The notes under the pieces are model-generated. The model ran no database searches. It saw nothing but the letters and a program-made list of their open reading frames with translations, and was not told where the DNA came from. The position numbers and the translations under genes were made by a program. Below are positions 1-8,500 of a stretch of 64,000 nt of DNA, in pieces. This stretch comes from Actinoplanes subtropicus (GTDB taxonomy: Bacteria > Actinomycetota > Actinomycetes > Mycobacteriales > Micromonosporaceae), in assembly GCF_000721705.1 (NCBI RefSeq), contig NZ_JOJL01000021.1, positions 124,001 through 188,000 on the forward strand, in the 5' to 3' direction. How positions within the stretch are numbered: position 1 is the first letter of the stretch; every line of letters begins with the position of its first letter.

Positions 1-20
1 CCAGGGAAAGATTGGCATGA

Positions 21-36
21 TCGAACGCTTGTTCGG
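21..36. promoter_or_regulatory. Putative LexA (SOS) box
   Basis: The sequence TCGAACGCTTGTTCGG matches the actinobacterial LexA operator TCGAAC-N4-GTTCGA at all but the last base and is an inverted repeat. It lies 38 bp before the ATG at 75, a normal position for an operator overlapping a promoter. The inference is that the downstream gene is repressed by LexA and induced by DNA damage. The match is direct; the regulation is inferred. Confidence 0.75.
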
Positions 37-74
37 GCTTACTGCCACATTCCCGGAGGTGCGACAATATTGAG

Positions 75-1661
75 ATGAAGCAGCTGGAGCTATTTCCCCG
101 GGATCAATTGGCGGGGATGCGTGACCGCACCAAGTCGCGCCGTTATTCTCCGGCCGCTGAGCAGTTTCGTCGGGAGCAGGCCGCTCGTCGCGACTGGGGT
201 CTCGCGCAACGGCATGGCTTGAAGCTCTGGCGTCTTCGCCGCAAGCGGTCGGCCGCCGAGGCGCGGGCCGCCGCCGAGGCGCGGGCCGCCGCTGAAGCGC
301 AGGCCGCCGCTGAAGCGCAGGCCGCCGCTGAAGCGCGGGCCGCCGCTGAAGCGCGGGCCGCCGCTGAAGCGCGGGCCGCTGGCGAGGCGCGAGCGGCCGC
401 CGAAGCCGAGGCCGCTACTGAAGCGCGGGCCGCTGGCGAGGCGCGGGCCGCCGCTGAAGCGCAGGCCTCCCGAGTCGAGGCCGCCGCCCGGGTCACGGGC
501 GCCGCTGAGGCAAGGGCGGACGCTCGGGCCCGGGCCACCACCCAGGTCGAGGCCGCCGCCCGGGTCACGGGCGCCGCTGAGGCAAGGGCGGACGCTCGGG
601 CCCGGTCCACCACCCGAGTCCAGGACGACGCCGCCCGGGTCACGGGCGCCGCTGAAGCGCGAGCCGCCGCTGAGGGCAAGACTGCCACCGCGCGGGCGTC
701 GACCATCACGGAAGAGCAGACGCTCAACGCGATAGGCCATTCCCCGGGCTCGGACGTGCGTCTGCCTTACTCGGCGCGGCGCATTTCCGGGTTCGCATTT
801 CGTAGGGAGGGCAGCCATTCCGGGGCGGTGCGGTTGAGTGCGTCTCCCACACATTTTACCGAACCTCCGGCAAGGATAGCGGCCGGGCCGAATCGGTGCA
901 CGGTTAATTTGGTGGTATTGCGGGCGGGTGGTGCGGTCGCGCCTGGGCTCTCGGGGTGGTGGGCACGCCGAATGTCGCCAGGGTGGATGGGCGCGGGTGT
1001 CACGGCAGGTGGGCGGGCGCATCGGCGACTCGGCCCATACCGGGGGCAGGGCTCGGGCCGTACCATCGCTCGGTGCGAAATCGACCGGTCCTTGCCGTCG
1101 TGGCGGTTGGCCTGCTCGGGGTCGGGGTGCTCGGCGGATGTCAGTCCGGGGGCCACGATGACCCGCAGGCGGCTGCGGCTGCGCCCGTCTCGTCTGATTC
1201 AGACGTGTTGCCCGATGGGTCGGTGGCGCCGTCGGTTGCGCCGTCCGGGTCGGCCAGTGCTGCGCCGACGCCGTCCAAGTCGGTGGCGCCGCAGCTTCTG
1301 CCCAAGCCGGGCAATCCGGCGGGGCATGCTTCGATTCCTAGCGCCGCGCGGGCGGTGGACACCAGTCATCCCACCCGTACGGTCGGGAATGGCACTGCTT
1401 CCAGTTGCACCTCGGCGGCCGTGGTCAAGGCGGTTGCCGCGGGGGGCATCATCACCTTCGACTGTGGGCCGGCGCCGGTCACGATCACGATGTCGGCCAC
1501 CGCCAAGGTGCACAATCGCACCACGCCGGTTGTGCTCGACGGTGGTGGGCGGGTCACGCTCAGCGGGGGCGGCAAGCGGCGGATCATCTACATGGACGGG
1601 TGCGATCCGAGCCTCGGGCCTAGCACCTCGCGCTGCGTCGATCAGGACTGGCCGCGGCTGA
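75..1661 (+). CDS. Hypothetical protein with SOS box and expanded Ala/Glu/Arg repeats; 3' end uncertain
   Basis: The first ~58 residues (starting MKQLELFPRDQLAGMRDRT, then a basic stretch with RRYSPAAEQF and RHGLKLWRLRRKR) look like a real small, basic actinobacterial protein of unknown function. After that the frame is only AAEARA-type hexapeptides (to about residue 133) and a 24-residue repeat (to about residue 195). Beyond about position 740 the translation has no protein-like character, and from 1073 it overlaps a convincing lipoprotein gene in another frame. The open frame ends at 1661, but I believe coding sense stops near 720-760 and that repeat expansion removed the original stop. A GGAGGT lies 14 bp before the ATG. 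No function is assigned; the SOS box suggests a role in the DNA-damage response. Confidence 0.45.
   Translation: MKQLELFPRDQLAGMRDRTKSRRYSPAAEQFRREQAARRDWGLAQRHGLKLWRLRRKRSAAEARAAAEARAAAEAQAAAEAQAAAEARAAAEARAAAEARAAGEARAAAEAEAATEARAAGEARAAAEAQASRVEAAARVTGAAEARADARARATTQVEAAARVTGAAEARADARARSTTRVQDDAARVTGAAEARAAAEGKTATARASTITEEQTLNAIGHSPGSDVRLPYSARRISGFAFRREGSHSGAVRLSASPTHFTEPPARIAAGPNRCTVNLVVLRAGGAVAPGLSGWWARRMSPGWMGAGVTAGGRAHRRLGPYRGQGSGRTIARCEIDRSLPSWRLACSGSGCSADVSPGATMTRRRLRLRPSRLIQTCCPMGRWRRRLRRPGRPVLRRRRPSRWRRSFCPSRAIRRGMLRFLAPRGRWTPVIPPVRSGMALLPVAPRRPWSRRLPRGASSPSTVGRRRSRSRCRPPPRCTIAPRRLCSTVVGGSRSAGAASGGSSTWTGAIRASGLAPRAASIRTGRG
252..473 (+). repeat. 18-bp coding minisatellite (AAEARA hexapeptide)
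   Basis: About twelve degenerate copies of an 18-bp unit (type GCCGCCGCTGAAGCGCGG) lie in frame inside the first gene. Variants replace Arg codons with Gln or Glu and Ala with Gly. The encoded product is predicted to be a long charged helix. Confidence 0.85.
474..660 (+). repeat. 72-bp coding tandem repeat, about 2.6 copies
   Basis: Units start at 474, 546 and 618, exactly 72 bp apart, and the first two are nearly identical. Each encodes 24 residues beginning VEAAARVTGAAEARADARAR. The third copy merges back into AAEARA-type sequence. A unit this long and this conserved suggests recent duplication by slippage or recombination. Confidence 0.85.
1061..1066 (+). promoter_or_regulatory. Putative -10 element (TACCAT), leaderless start
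   Basis: TACCAT fits the actinobacterial TANNNT -10 consensus and ends 6 bp before the GTG at 1073, so transcription would start at or next to the start codon. No Shine-Dalgarno sequence is seen. This spacing is typical of leaderless mRNAs. Confidence 0.4.
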
Positions 1662-2275
1662 CCATTCAGAACATGGCCTTCACCAAGGGCAACAGCATCG
1701 GGCAGCCGAACGACGACACCTACCCGGGTGGGGGCGGGGCGATCTTCGCGCGTGGTGGGCACATCAAGGTGATCAACTCACGGTTCACCGACAACCGCTG
1801 CGATAGTACGGGGCCGGACCTGGGCGGCGCGGCCATGCGGGTGCTGGAGCAGGGCGGCGACCAGCCGGTGTACATCGTGGGGAGCACGTTCACCGGTGGG
1901 TCCTGCACGAACGGCTCGGCGCTCAGCAGCATCCAGGTCTCGTGGACAGTGCTGAACAGCGTGTTCTCCGGCAATACCGCGATCGGGCGGGGGGCCAACC
2001 CGGCCCGCGCGGGCACGCCGGGCGGGGGCAACGGCGGGGCGATCTATCTCGACGGGGACAACTTCAAGCTGGTGCTCGACGGCACCCTGATGGAGAGGAA
2101 CCACGCCAACGAGGGCGGGGGTGCGATCTTCTTCGTCAGCAACGACCGCACCGGCACGCTGACCATCCGGAACTCGACGCTGCGCAAGAACCCGAGCGAC
2201 GGGTTCGAGACCTTCAAGGGCGTCTTCTACCTGGGCAACGGGAACCCGTCGATCTCGGGCTCCAAGGTGAGCTGA
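1073..2275 (+). CDS. Secreted lipoprotein with right-handed beta-helix
   Basis: The 400-residue product begins with a lipoprotein signal: basic MRNR, a hydrophobic stretch, and lipobox LGGC near residue 23. A Ser/Pro/Ala-rich linker follows. From about residue 120 there are repeated short strands with patterns such as LTIQNMAF, IKVINSRF, YIVGSTF, WTVLNSVF and LTIRNSTL separated by GGGGAIF/GGAIY turns, the hallmark of parallel beta-helix proteins (pectate-lyase-like or Pmp-like). It should be anchored to the outer face of the membrane. The beta-helix fold often binds or cleaves polysaccharide, but I see no catalytic signature and do not assign an activity. I chose the GTG at 1073 because the signal peptide starts exactly there; upstream in-frame sequence is not protein-like. 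Confidence 0.8.
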   Translation: MRNRPVLAVVAVGLLGVGVLGGCQSGGHDDPQAAAAAPVSSDSDVLPDGSVAPSVAPSGSASAAPTPSKSVAPQLLPKPGNPAGHASIPSAARAVDTSHPTRTVGNGTASSCTSAAVVKAVAAGGIITFDCGPAPVTITMSATAKVHNRTTPVVLDGGGRVTLSGGGKRRIIYMDGCDPSLGPSTSRCVDQDWPRLTIQNMAFTKGNSIGQPNDDTYPGGGGAIFARGGHIKVINSRFTDNRCDSTGPDLGGAAMRVLEQGGDQPVYIVGSTFTGGSCTNGSALSSIQVSWTVLNSVFSGNTAIGRGANPARAGTPGGGNGGAIYLDGDNFKLVLDGTLMERNHANEGGGAIFFVSNDRTGTLTIRNSTLRKNPSDGFETFKGVFYLGNGNPSISGSKVS

Positions 2276-2679
2276 CCGGCGGAGGTCAGCTGACGGGCAC
2301 GAGCCAGCCGACGCGCACGAGCCAGCCGACGCGCACGAGCCAGCCGACGCGCACGAGCCAGCCGACGCGCACGAGCCAGCCGACGCGCGTGGTCGCCCGC
2401 GTCGGCTCGCACCAGGCCGTCGGCTTCGGCTAGGACGTACGCGTGGGTGCCGTACCGGTGCACGGTCGCGCCGGTCACCGTCCACGCGTATGCCTCGGCG
2501 CGCAGGAAGACCCGGCCGAGCAGTGCGGTCAGCGCGTCCCGGCCGGTCGCCGTCTCGTCCCGCTCGGAGCCGGCGTAACCGATGTCGTCGCCGGGGACGA
2601 AGCAGGCCAGCGCCGCGTCCAAGTCGCGGGCGGCGAAAGCGTCGCTCAGGTCGCGCACGGCGTCCAGGGGCTCACTCAT
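2227..2679 (-). CDS. NTF2/SnoaL-like protein with C-terminus replaced by repeats
   Basis: Residues 1-95 (start MSEPLDAVRDLSDAFAARDL, then ACFVPGDDIGYAGSE and ATGRDAL) match the beginning of NTF2-like/SnoaL (DUF4440) proteins, small cone-shaped domains that act as cyclases, isomerases or ligand pockets. The normal final strand is missing; the frame instead runs through a hexapeptide RRLARA array and then crosses the 3' end of the convergent lipoprotein gene (49-bp overlap). The start overlaps the stop of nothing upstream but the MFS gene stops 4 bp inside it in ATGA fashion (2676-2679), so it lies in the same operon. The protein may no longer fold normally. Confidence 0.6.
   Translation of the reverse strand: MSEPLDAVRDLSDAFAARDLDAALACFVPGDDIGYAGSERDETATGRDALTALLGRVFLRAEAYAWTVTGATVHRYGTHAYVLAEADGLVRADAGDHARRLARARRLARARRLARARRLARARRLARARQLTSAGQLTLEPEIDGFPLPR
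2297..2386. repeat. 18-bp tandem repeat, five perfect copies
   Basis: The unit GCACGAGCCAGCCGACGC occurs five times head to tail with no spacer, beginning 21 bp after the lipoprotein stop. On the minus strand it encodes the RRLARA tail of the NTF2-like gene. Identity between copies implies recent expansion. Confidence 0.9.
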
Positions 2680-4301
2680 CCGACCAGAACCTCCTGTTGA
2701 TCACGGGCGGGGCGACGCGCTGCGGAGGCCGCGGGCACGGGGGCGGCGGGCGGAGCCGGGGGCGCGGCGGGCACGCCGGGCGCAGCGGGCACGCCGGGCG
2801 CAGGCGCAGCGGGAACGGCAGGCGCGGGCGCGGCGGGCGCAGACGCGGCGGGCGCAGGTGCAGCGGGCGCAGGTGCAGCGGGCGCAGGTGCAGCGGGCGC
2901 GGGCGCGGCAGGCGCAGACGCGGCAGGCGCAGGCACGGCAGGCACGGCAGGCGCGGCAGGCGCAGGCGCTGACGCGGCGCGCGCGGGCGCTGACGCGGGC
3001 ACAGCGGGCGCAGGCGCTAGCACGGACGCGGACCGCGGCAGCCACGCCGCATGCCGTGGGCGGTACTCCGGTAGCCGTTCGAGGGCGCGCATCCCGGGCA
3101 GGAACAGGAAGCCGAAGGTCACCGCCGCGCCGAGCAGGCCCGCCCCGAGCAGCGTCTGACGGACGCCGATCCAGGACGCGACCGGCGAGGCCAGCGCGTA
3201 CGACAGCGGCAGCAGCGCCGTCGAGACGAACCAGTCCACGCTGGACACCCGGCCGAGCATGTCGCCCGGCACGAACCGCTGCTTGGTCGTCGCCCAGGCC
3301 ACCGTTCCGGCCGCCTCCAGGCCGTTGACCAGCACGCACGCCGCGGCCAGCTGCCACGTCGCGGTGGCGGCCCCGTAGCCGGCCACCGCCAGCGTCGCGA
3401 TCGCCCAGGTCGCGTACATGTACGAGATGAACCGGCGGGGCACGCCGATCCAGCCGACCGCCAGCGCCGCGGCGATCGCGCCCAGCCCGCCCGAGGTGAG
3501 CACCAGGCTGAGCGCGGTGGCGCTTCCCCCGAGCGAAGTCTTCACCACGTACGGCAGAAGGACCTCGGTCGGGCCCACGAAGAGCAGGTAGGTGAACGTC
3601 GCCGAGAGGAAGGTGCCCCAGAGCCAGATGTGCTTGCGGACGTATCCGATGCCCTCGCGCATTTCGGACCACAGCGACTCAGCGTCCGATTCATCCGGAG
3701 TATCCGGAGAGACCCGTTGCATCGCCAGCAGGCAGGCCACCGACGCCGCAAATGTCGCGGCATCGGCGGCGAAGACCCACCCCGCCCCGACCAATCCGAT
3801 CAGGAAACCACCGAGCATCGGGCCGAAAATCTGCAAACCGGCCGGCCGTACGAACTGGTCCAGCGAGTTCGCCGCGACCAGGTCATCCGCCGGCACCAAC
3901 TGCGGCACCAGCGCGTCGAACGCCGGCCCGAAGAACCCGGCCGCCGAGCCGTACAGCGCAATCAGCCCGAGCAGCATCCACAGCGACGTGAGCGCCCCGG
4001 TCAGGGTGAGCGCCGCGACCCCGGCCATGACCGCCCCGCGCACCACGTCGGACGCGAGCATCACCCGGCGCGGGTCGAACCGGTCGCTCACCACCCCGCC
4101 CAGCAGCAGCGTGACGACCTGCGGGAGGGACAGGGCGACGCCGACCGCGGACATCGCGGCCGGCACCCCGAACAGGTCGTACACCTGCCAGGCCAGGGCG
4201 ACGAGCAGCATCCCGTCGCCGATCAGCGAGGCGCTCATGCCGGTCCACAGCAGCCGGAACTGCCGATGGCGCAACGGTGCGAGCGGACCGACGGCGCGCA
4301 T
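2676..4301 (-). CDS. MFS exporter (EntS/MFS_3 type) with Ala/Pro tail
   Basis: The 541-residue product has a normal MFS core of about 420 residues with about 12 hydrophobic helices (from residue ~15), GGVVSDRFDPRRVM after helix 2 as the cytoplasmic 2-3 loop signature, and GPMLGGFLIG in helix 5. It resembles the enterobactin/drug exporter subfamily (MFS_3). After the last helix comes a tail of about 110 residues made of Ala-Pro pentapeptides, unlike normal members. The ATG at 4301 shares its A with the stop of the upstream synthase (TGATG), indicating translational coupling, so the exporter probably moves that enzyme's product. Confidence 0.85.
   Translation of the reverse strand: MRAVGPLAPLRHRQFRLLWTGMSASLIGDGMLLVALAWQVYDLFGVPAAMSAVGVALSLPQVVTLLLGGVVSDRFDPRRVMLASDVVRGAVMAGVAALTLTGALTSLWMLLGLIALYGSAAGFFGPAFDALVPQLVPADDLVAANSLDQFVRPAGLQIFGPMLGGFLIGLVGAGWVFAADAATFAASVACLLAMQRVSPDTPDESDAESLWSEMREGIGYVRKHIWLWGTFLSATFTYLLFVGPTEVLLPYVVKTSLGGSATALSLVLTSGGLGAIAAALAVGWIGVPRRFISYMYATWAIATLAVAGYGAATATWQLAAACVLVNGLEAAGTVAWATTKQRFVPGDMLGRVSSVDWFVSTALLPLSYALASPVASWIGVRQTLLGAGLLGAAVTFGFLFLPGMRALERLPEYRPRHAAWLPRSASVLAPAPAVPASAPARAASAPAPAAPAVPAVPAPAASAPAAPAPAAPAPAAPAPAAPAPAASAPAAPAPAVPAAPAPGVPAAPGVPAAPPAPPAAPVPAASAARRPARDQQEVLVG
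2830..3015 (-). repeat. 15-bp coding minisatellite in MFS tail (Ala/Pro)
   Basis: Degenerate copies of a 15-bp unit of the type GCGGGCGCAGGTGCA fill the 3' end of the MFS gene, giving PAPAA pentapeptides. Three central copies are identical and outer ones have drifted. Confidence 0.85.
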
Positions 4302-5542
4302 CAGCGGCGGAGCTTCCCGGCCTCGGCGAGCTCGGTGATCACCGCGTTCAGCTGGTCGATCTCCTCGTCCGTGTTGGCCGCCGTGACCTGGGCGCGGAAG
4401 CCGACCTGGTCCCGCGGCACCAGCGGGTACGCGGCCAGCGTCACGTAGATGCCGCGCTCCCACAGCAGCTTGCCGACCGCGTCGATGTCCTCGCCGGCGG
4501 CCAGCGGCAGCTCGATCACCGGCGTGTCCCCGGTGTTCGGGGTGAACACGCCCAGCCCCCGCACGTGGTCGAGCACCTTCATGCTCTTGCGGTACAGGTC
4601 GGCCCGGATGGCGTCGCCGCGCTTCTCGTTCAGGTCGAGACCGGCGTTCACCGTGGCCAGCGACGCGGTCGGGGCCGGGCCCGAGTACAGGTACGGCGGC
4701 GCCGAGACCTTCAGGTGGTTCTTCAGCCAGGTCGGCAGCGCCAGGAAGGCCAGCAGCGACGAGTACGACTTGGAGAAGCCGCCGACCAGCACGATGTTGT
4801 CGTACGTCTCGCCGCAGTACTTGACGATCGCGTTGCCCTTGACGCCGTACGGGGACGTCTCGTTGGCGGCCCGCTCCCCGATGACGCCGAACCCGTGCGC
4901 GTCGTCGACGTAGAGCAGCGCACCGAACTCGCGGGCGACCGCCGCGAACGCCTTGATGTCGGGCGCGTTGCCGGTCATCGAGTTGACGCCGTCCATGGCG
5001 ACGACCTTCTGCACGCCGGCCGGGGCCGCCTTCAGCAGCTCGCGCAGGTGCTCGTGGTCGTTGGCGCGGAACCGCTGCACGGTGGCGCCGAGGCCCCGGG
5101 CGTACATGCTGCCGTCGTAGATGGTCTTGTGGGCCTGCGAGTCGAGGAAGACGTAGCCGTCCTTGCCGGCCAGGATCGGCAGCACCGACATGTGGATGTG
5201 GGTGATCGTGGGCAGCACCAGGGTGTCGGGCGCGTCGAGCAGCGCCGTCAGCTTCTCCTCGATCTGCGGGTAGATCGCCGGGTTGCCGAGCAGCCGGGAC
5301 CAGCTCGGGTGGGTGCCCCAGCGGGCGACCTCGGGGGCGATCGCCTCCATGATCTCCGGCTCCAGGTCGAAGCCGAGGTAGTTGCAGGAGGCGAAGTCGG
5401 CCAGCCAGTGGTCGCCGACCCGGATGCGCCGGCCCTTGATCTCCTCGATCGTCGCGTCGTACATCGGGTTGCCGCTGCGCAGCCGTTCGAGGTCGGCCCA
5501 GCGGCCTTCGCGCTGGACATACTCGAGACCGGTGAGGGACAT
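4301..5542 (-). CDS. Alpha-oxoamine synthase family PLP enzyme (AONS/CqsA-like)
   Basis: This 413-residue protein belongs to the fold-type I PLP alpha-oxoamine synthases, which condense an amino acid with an acyl-CoA and release CO2 (8-amino-7-oxononanoate synthase, KBL, ALAS, CqsA/LqsA). Visible features are FASCNYLGFD (residues ~50-60), YVDDAHGFGVIG with the PLP-ring Asp-Ala-His, and GGFSKSYSS with the Schiff-base lysine at residue 258. The start at 5542 has GGAAGG upstream. It follows the GGDEF-EAL gene by 14 bp and is coupled to the exporter gene. No biotin genes are nearby, so a biosynthetic or signalling product is as likely as biotin synthesis. Substrates cannot be read from sequence. 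Confidence 0.8.
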   Translation of the reverse strand: MSLTGLEYVQREGRWADLERLRSGNPMYDATIEEIKGRRIRVGDHWLADFASCNYLGFDLEPEIMEAIAPEVARWGTHPSWSRLLGNPAIYPQIEEKLTALLDAPDTLVLPTITHIHMSVLPILAGKDGYVFLDSQAHKTIYDGSMYARGLGATVQRFRANDHEHLRELLKAAPAGVQKVVAMDGVNSMTGNAPDIKAFAAVAREFGALLYVDDAHGFGVIGERAANETSPYGVKGNAIVKYCGETYDNIVLVGGFSKSYSSLLAFLALPTWLKNHLKVSAPPYLYSGPAPTASLATVNAGLDLNEKRGDAIRADLYRKSMKVLDHVRGLGVFTPNTGDTPVIELPLAAGEDIDAVGKLLWERGIYVTLAAYPLVPRDQVGFRAQVTAANTDEEIDQLNAVITELAEAGKLRR

Positions 5543-5556
5543 GCAGTTCCTTCCGA

Positions 5557-8500
5557 TTAGCGGGGGGTGGGGGTGACCAGTCGCTCGCCGATCTCGTCGG
5601 CGGTGACCGGCTTGGAGAACAGGAAGCCCTGGCCGTACGGGCAACCCATGTCGACGAGCGCCTGGCGGTGCCCGTCGAGCTCGATGCCCTCGGCGACGAC
5701 CAGCAGGTCGAGCGTGCGGGCGAGGCTGACGATGGTCTGCACGAGCGCCATCTGCTGCTTGGACTGCAGGATGTCGTCGATGAAGGACTTGTCGATCTTG
5801 AGTACGTCGACCGGCATCTGGCTCAGGTAGCTGAGCGACGAGTAGCCGGTGCCGAAGTCGTCGATCGCGATCCGGATGCCCATCCGGCGCAGCTCCCGCA
5901 GATCGGCCCAGACCTGCTCGGCGTCGTGCAGCACCAGGCTCTCGGTGATCTCCAGCAGCAGCCACTCGGGGCGGGCGCCGGTCTCGGCGAGCACGTCGCG
6001 CACCTGGTCCACGAAGCCGGGCGTACGGAACTGCCGGGCCGACACGTTCACGCTCAGGTACTTCAGCGTGGCGCCCGCGTCGGTGGAGAGCCAAGTCGTG
6101 AAGGTCCGCAGCGCCTCGCGCAGCACCCACCCGCCGATCGCGACCACCGAGCCGTTCTCCTCGGAGAGCTCGATGAACTCGTTCGAGCCGAGCAGGCCGC
6201 GCGCCGGGTGCTGCCAGCGCACCAGCGCCTCGAGGCCGACCACCTCGCCGGTGGGCAGGTCCACGATCGGCTGGTAGCGCAGCCGCATCTGGTCGCCGGG
6301 CACCGCCTCGATCAGCGCGGCCCGCATCTCGAGCCGACGGATCATCTCCTGGTGCAGCTCGTCGCGGTACAGCCGCCAGGTGCGCTTGCCGTCGGTCTTG
6401 GCCACGTACATCGCCACGTCGGCCCGGCGCAGCAGCTCGGTGATGCCGGAGCTGTCGCCGCTGGTCGCGACGCCCACACTGGCCGCGCCGCTGACCAGGT
6501 GCTGGCCGCCGGCGCCGTCGCTGACCTCGATCGGGATGGCGAGCGCCGCCACGATGCCCTCGGCGACCCGCTCGACCTCGTCCGGCTCGGTGATGTGCTC
6601 GATGAGCACCGCGAACTCGTCGCCGCCGGTCCGGGCGGCCATGTTCGCCGGCCCGGCCACCTCGGCGATCCGCCGGCCCACCGCGATCAGCAACTGGTCG
6701 CCGGCGCCGTGCCCGAGCGTGTCGTTGACCTCCTTGAAGTCGTCGAGGTCGACGAACAGGACCCCGACGAGACTGCGGGTCGCCTCGGCGCTCAGCGCGG
6801 CCTGCTCGAGCCGGTTCTGGAACCGCAGCCGGTTCGCGAGCCCGGTGAGCGAGTCGTGGTACGCCTGGTGGGCCAGGTCGTTCTCCAGCCGGCGACGCTC
6901 GGTGACATCCCGGATGGTGATCACCAGGCCGCCGACGGCGGGGTCGTTGCGCAGGTCCCGGCAGGTGCACTCGACCTGCAGCAACAGGTCGTCGCCGGAG
7001 ATCGCGGTGAGGTCGACGCCGTCCCGCGAGCCGTGCTGTTCGAGCAGCGCCCGCAGCTCGGCGTGGTCGGTCCGGGCGAACAGCCGGAACAGCGACGTGC
7101 CGACCAGGTCGGTGCGGCCGAAGACGGGCAGCGCGGACGGGCTCGCGTACCGGATCAGCTGGTCGTCGCCGACGATGAGGATCACGTCGGACGCGCTCTG
7201 GATCAGCGCGCGGAAGTAGTCCTCGCTGCTGCGCCGCTTGATCTCCTCGGTCAGCGTGATCCGCTCGATCGCCATCGTGCCCTGCGCCGTGATCGCCTCG
7301 AACGAGGCCTGCAGCTCGGTCAGCACCTGGTCGTCGGCGGCCAGATAGCCGTAGTTGCGGTGCAGTTCGCCGCTGGTGGCCCACAGCGAGACGGACTCGG
7401 CGAACAGCGCGGACTCGAAGGGGCCCAGCTGGGCGCCGATCTCGCCGGGCAGGTCGGCGACCGCGACCCAGCCGGTCCGCAGCACGCCGGTCGGCTCCTC
7501 GGGAGCCTGGATCTCGCCCCGGAAGCACAGCAGCCGGTAGTCCTCCCCCTCCGGCACGATCGCCGCGACGGCCTGCATCACCGCCCGGCCGGCCTCGTCC
7601 TCGCTGCTGGCGGCGACCAGGTCGGCCGCCGACATGCGCAGGGTCCGCTCCCGGGCGGTGTTGTCCCGCTGGGCCTGGATCAGCCCGGCCACCCGGGCCA
7701 TGACCAGCAGGAACATCAGGCCGGACGCGGTGGCGATCATGATGGCGTCCTCGACGCCGCCGGTCACGTCCTCGACGATCAGCACGGCCGGGGCGATCAG
7801 CGCGGCGATCACCATGACCGCGATCCGGCGGCCACCCGCCACCTGCTGGGTGACGGCGTCGCCGCCCGAGGTGAGCCGGCGCATCGACGGGTGCAGCGCG
7901 GCCAGCGCCACCGCGGTGTAGAAGAAGATCCAGCCGGAGTCGGTCGGGCCGCCCACCTGCCAGGTGCCGTCGAGCTGGCGCAGGCCGTAGAGGACGTCCG
8001 TGATCAGCAGCCCGGTCACGCCGGTGGCCAGCGTGATCAGCGCGACCGGCTTGCGGGCCGCGGCGGTGAGCAGGCGTAGCAGCATGGCCAGCGCGAGCAC
8101 GTCGCCGAGCGGGTACGCGATCGAGGTGAGCTTCTCCAGCACGCCCAGGTCCTCGTTGCGCACGTACGGCGAGATCAGGAAGACCCAGGAGAGCAGGCCC
8201 AGGCCGGCCGTCGGCACCAGCGCGTCGAGCAGCGCGGCCCGGTTGTCGGCGCCGGCCCGGGCCCGGATGAAGAACAGCAGCGCGGCCGCCAGCACCGGGT
8301 AGACCAGCAGGTAGAACACGTCCGCGGCGGACGGGAACGGGTTCACCTGGCCGAGATAGTCGGTGAGCACGTTGTAGGTGGTGTCCCCGAGCGTGAAGCT
8401 GACCAGCACCGCGGACAGCAGGTACCACGGCAGCCGTTTGGCCGGGCGATGCCGCCGCACGCCCATCAGGACGGCGCCCGCCGCGGACAGACCGATGGCC

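Noticed and set aside
2297..2386. CRISPR array
   Set aside because: Units follow each other without spacers. The same applies to all other arrays in the window, and no cas gene is present.
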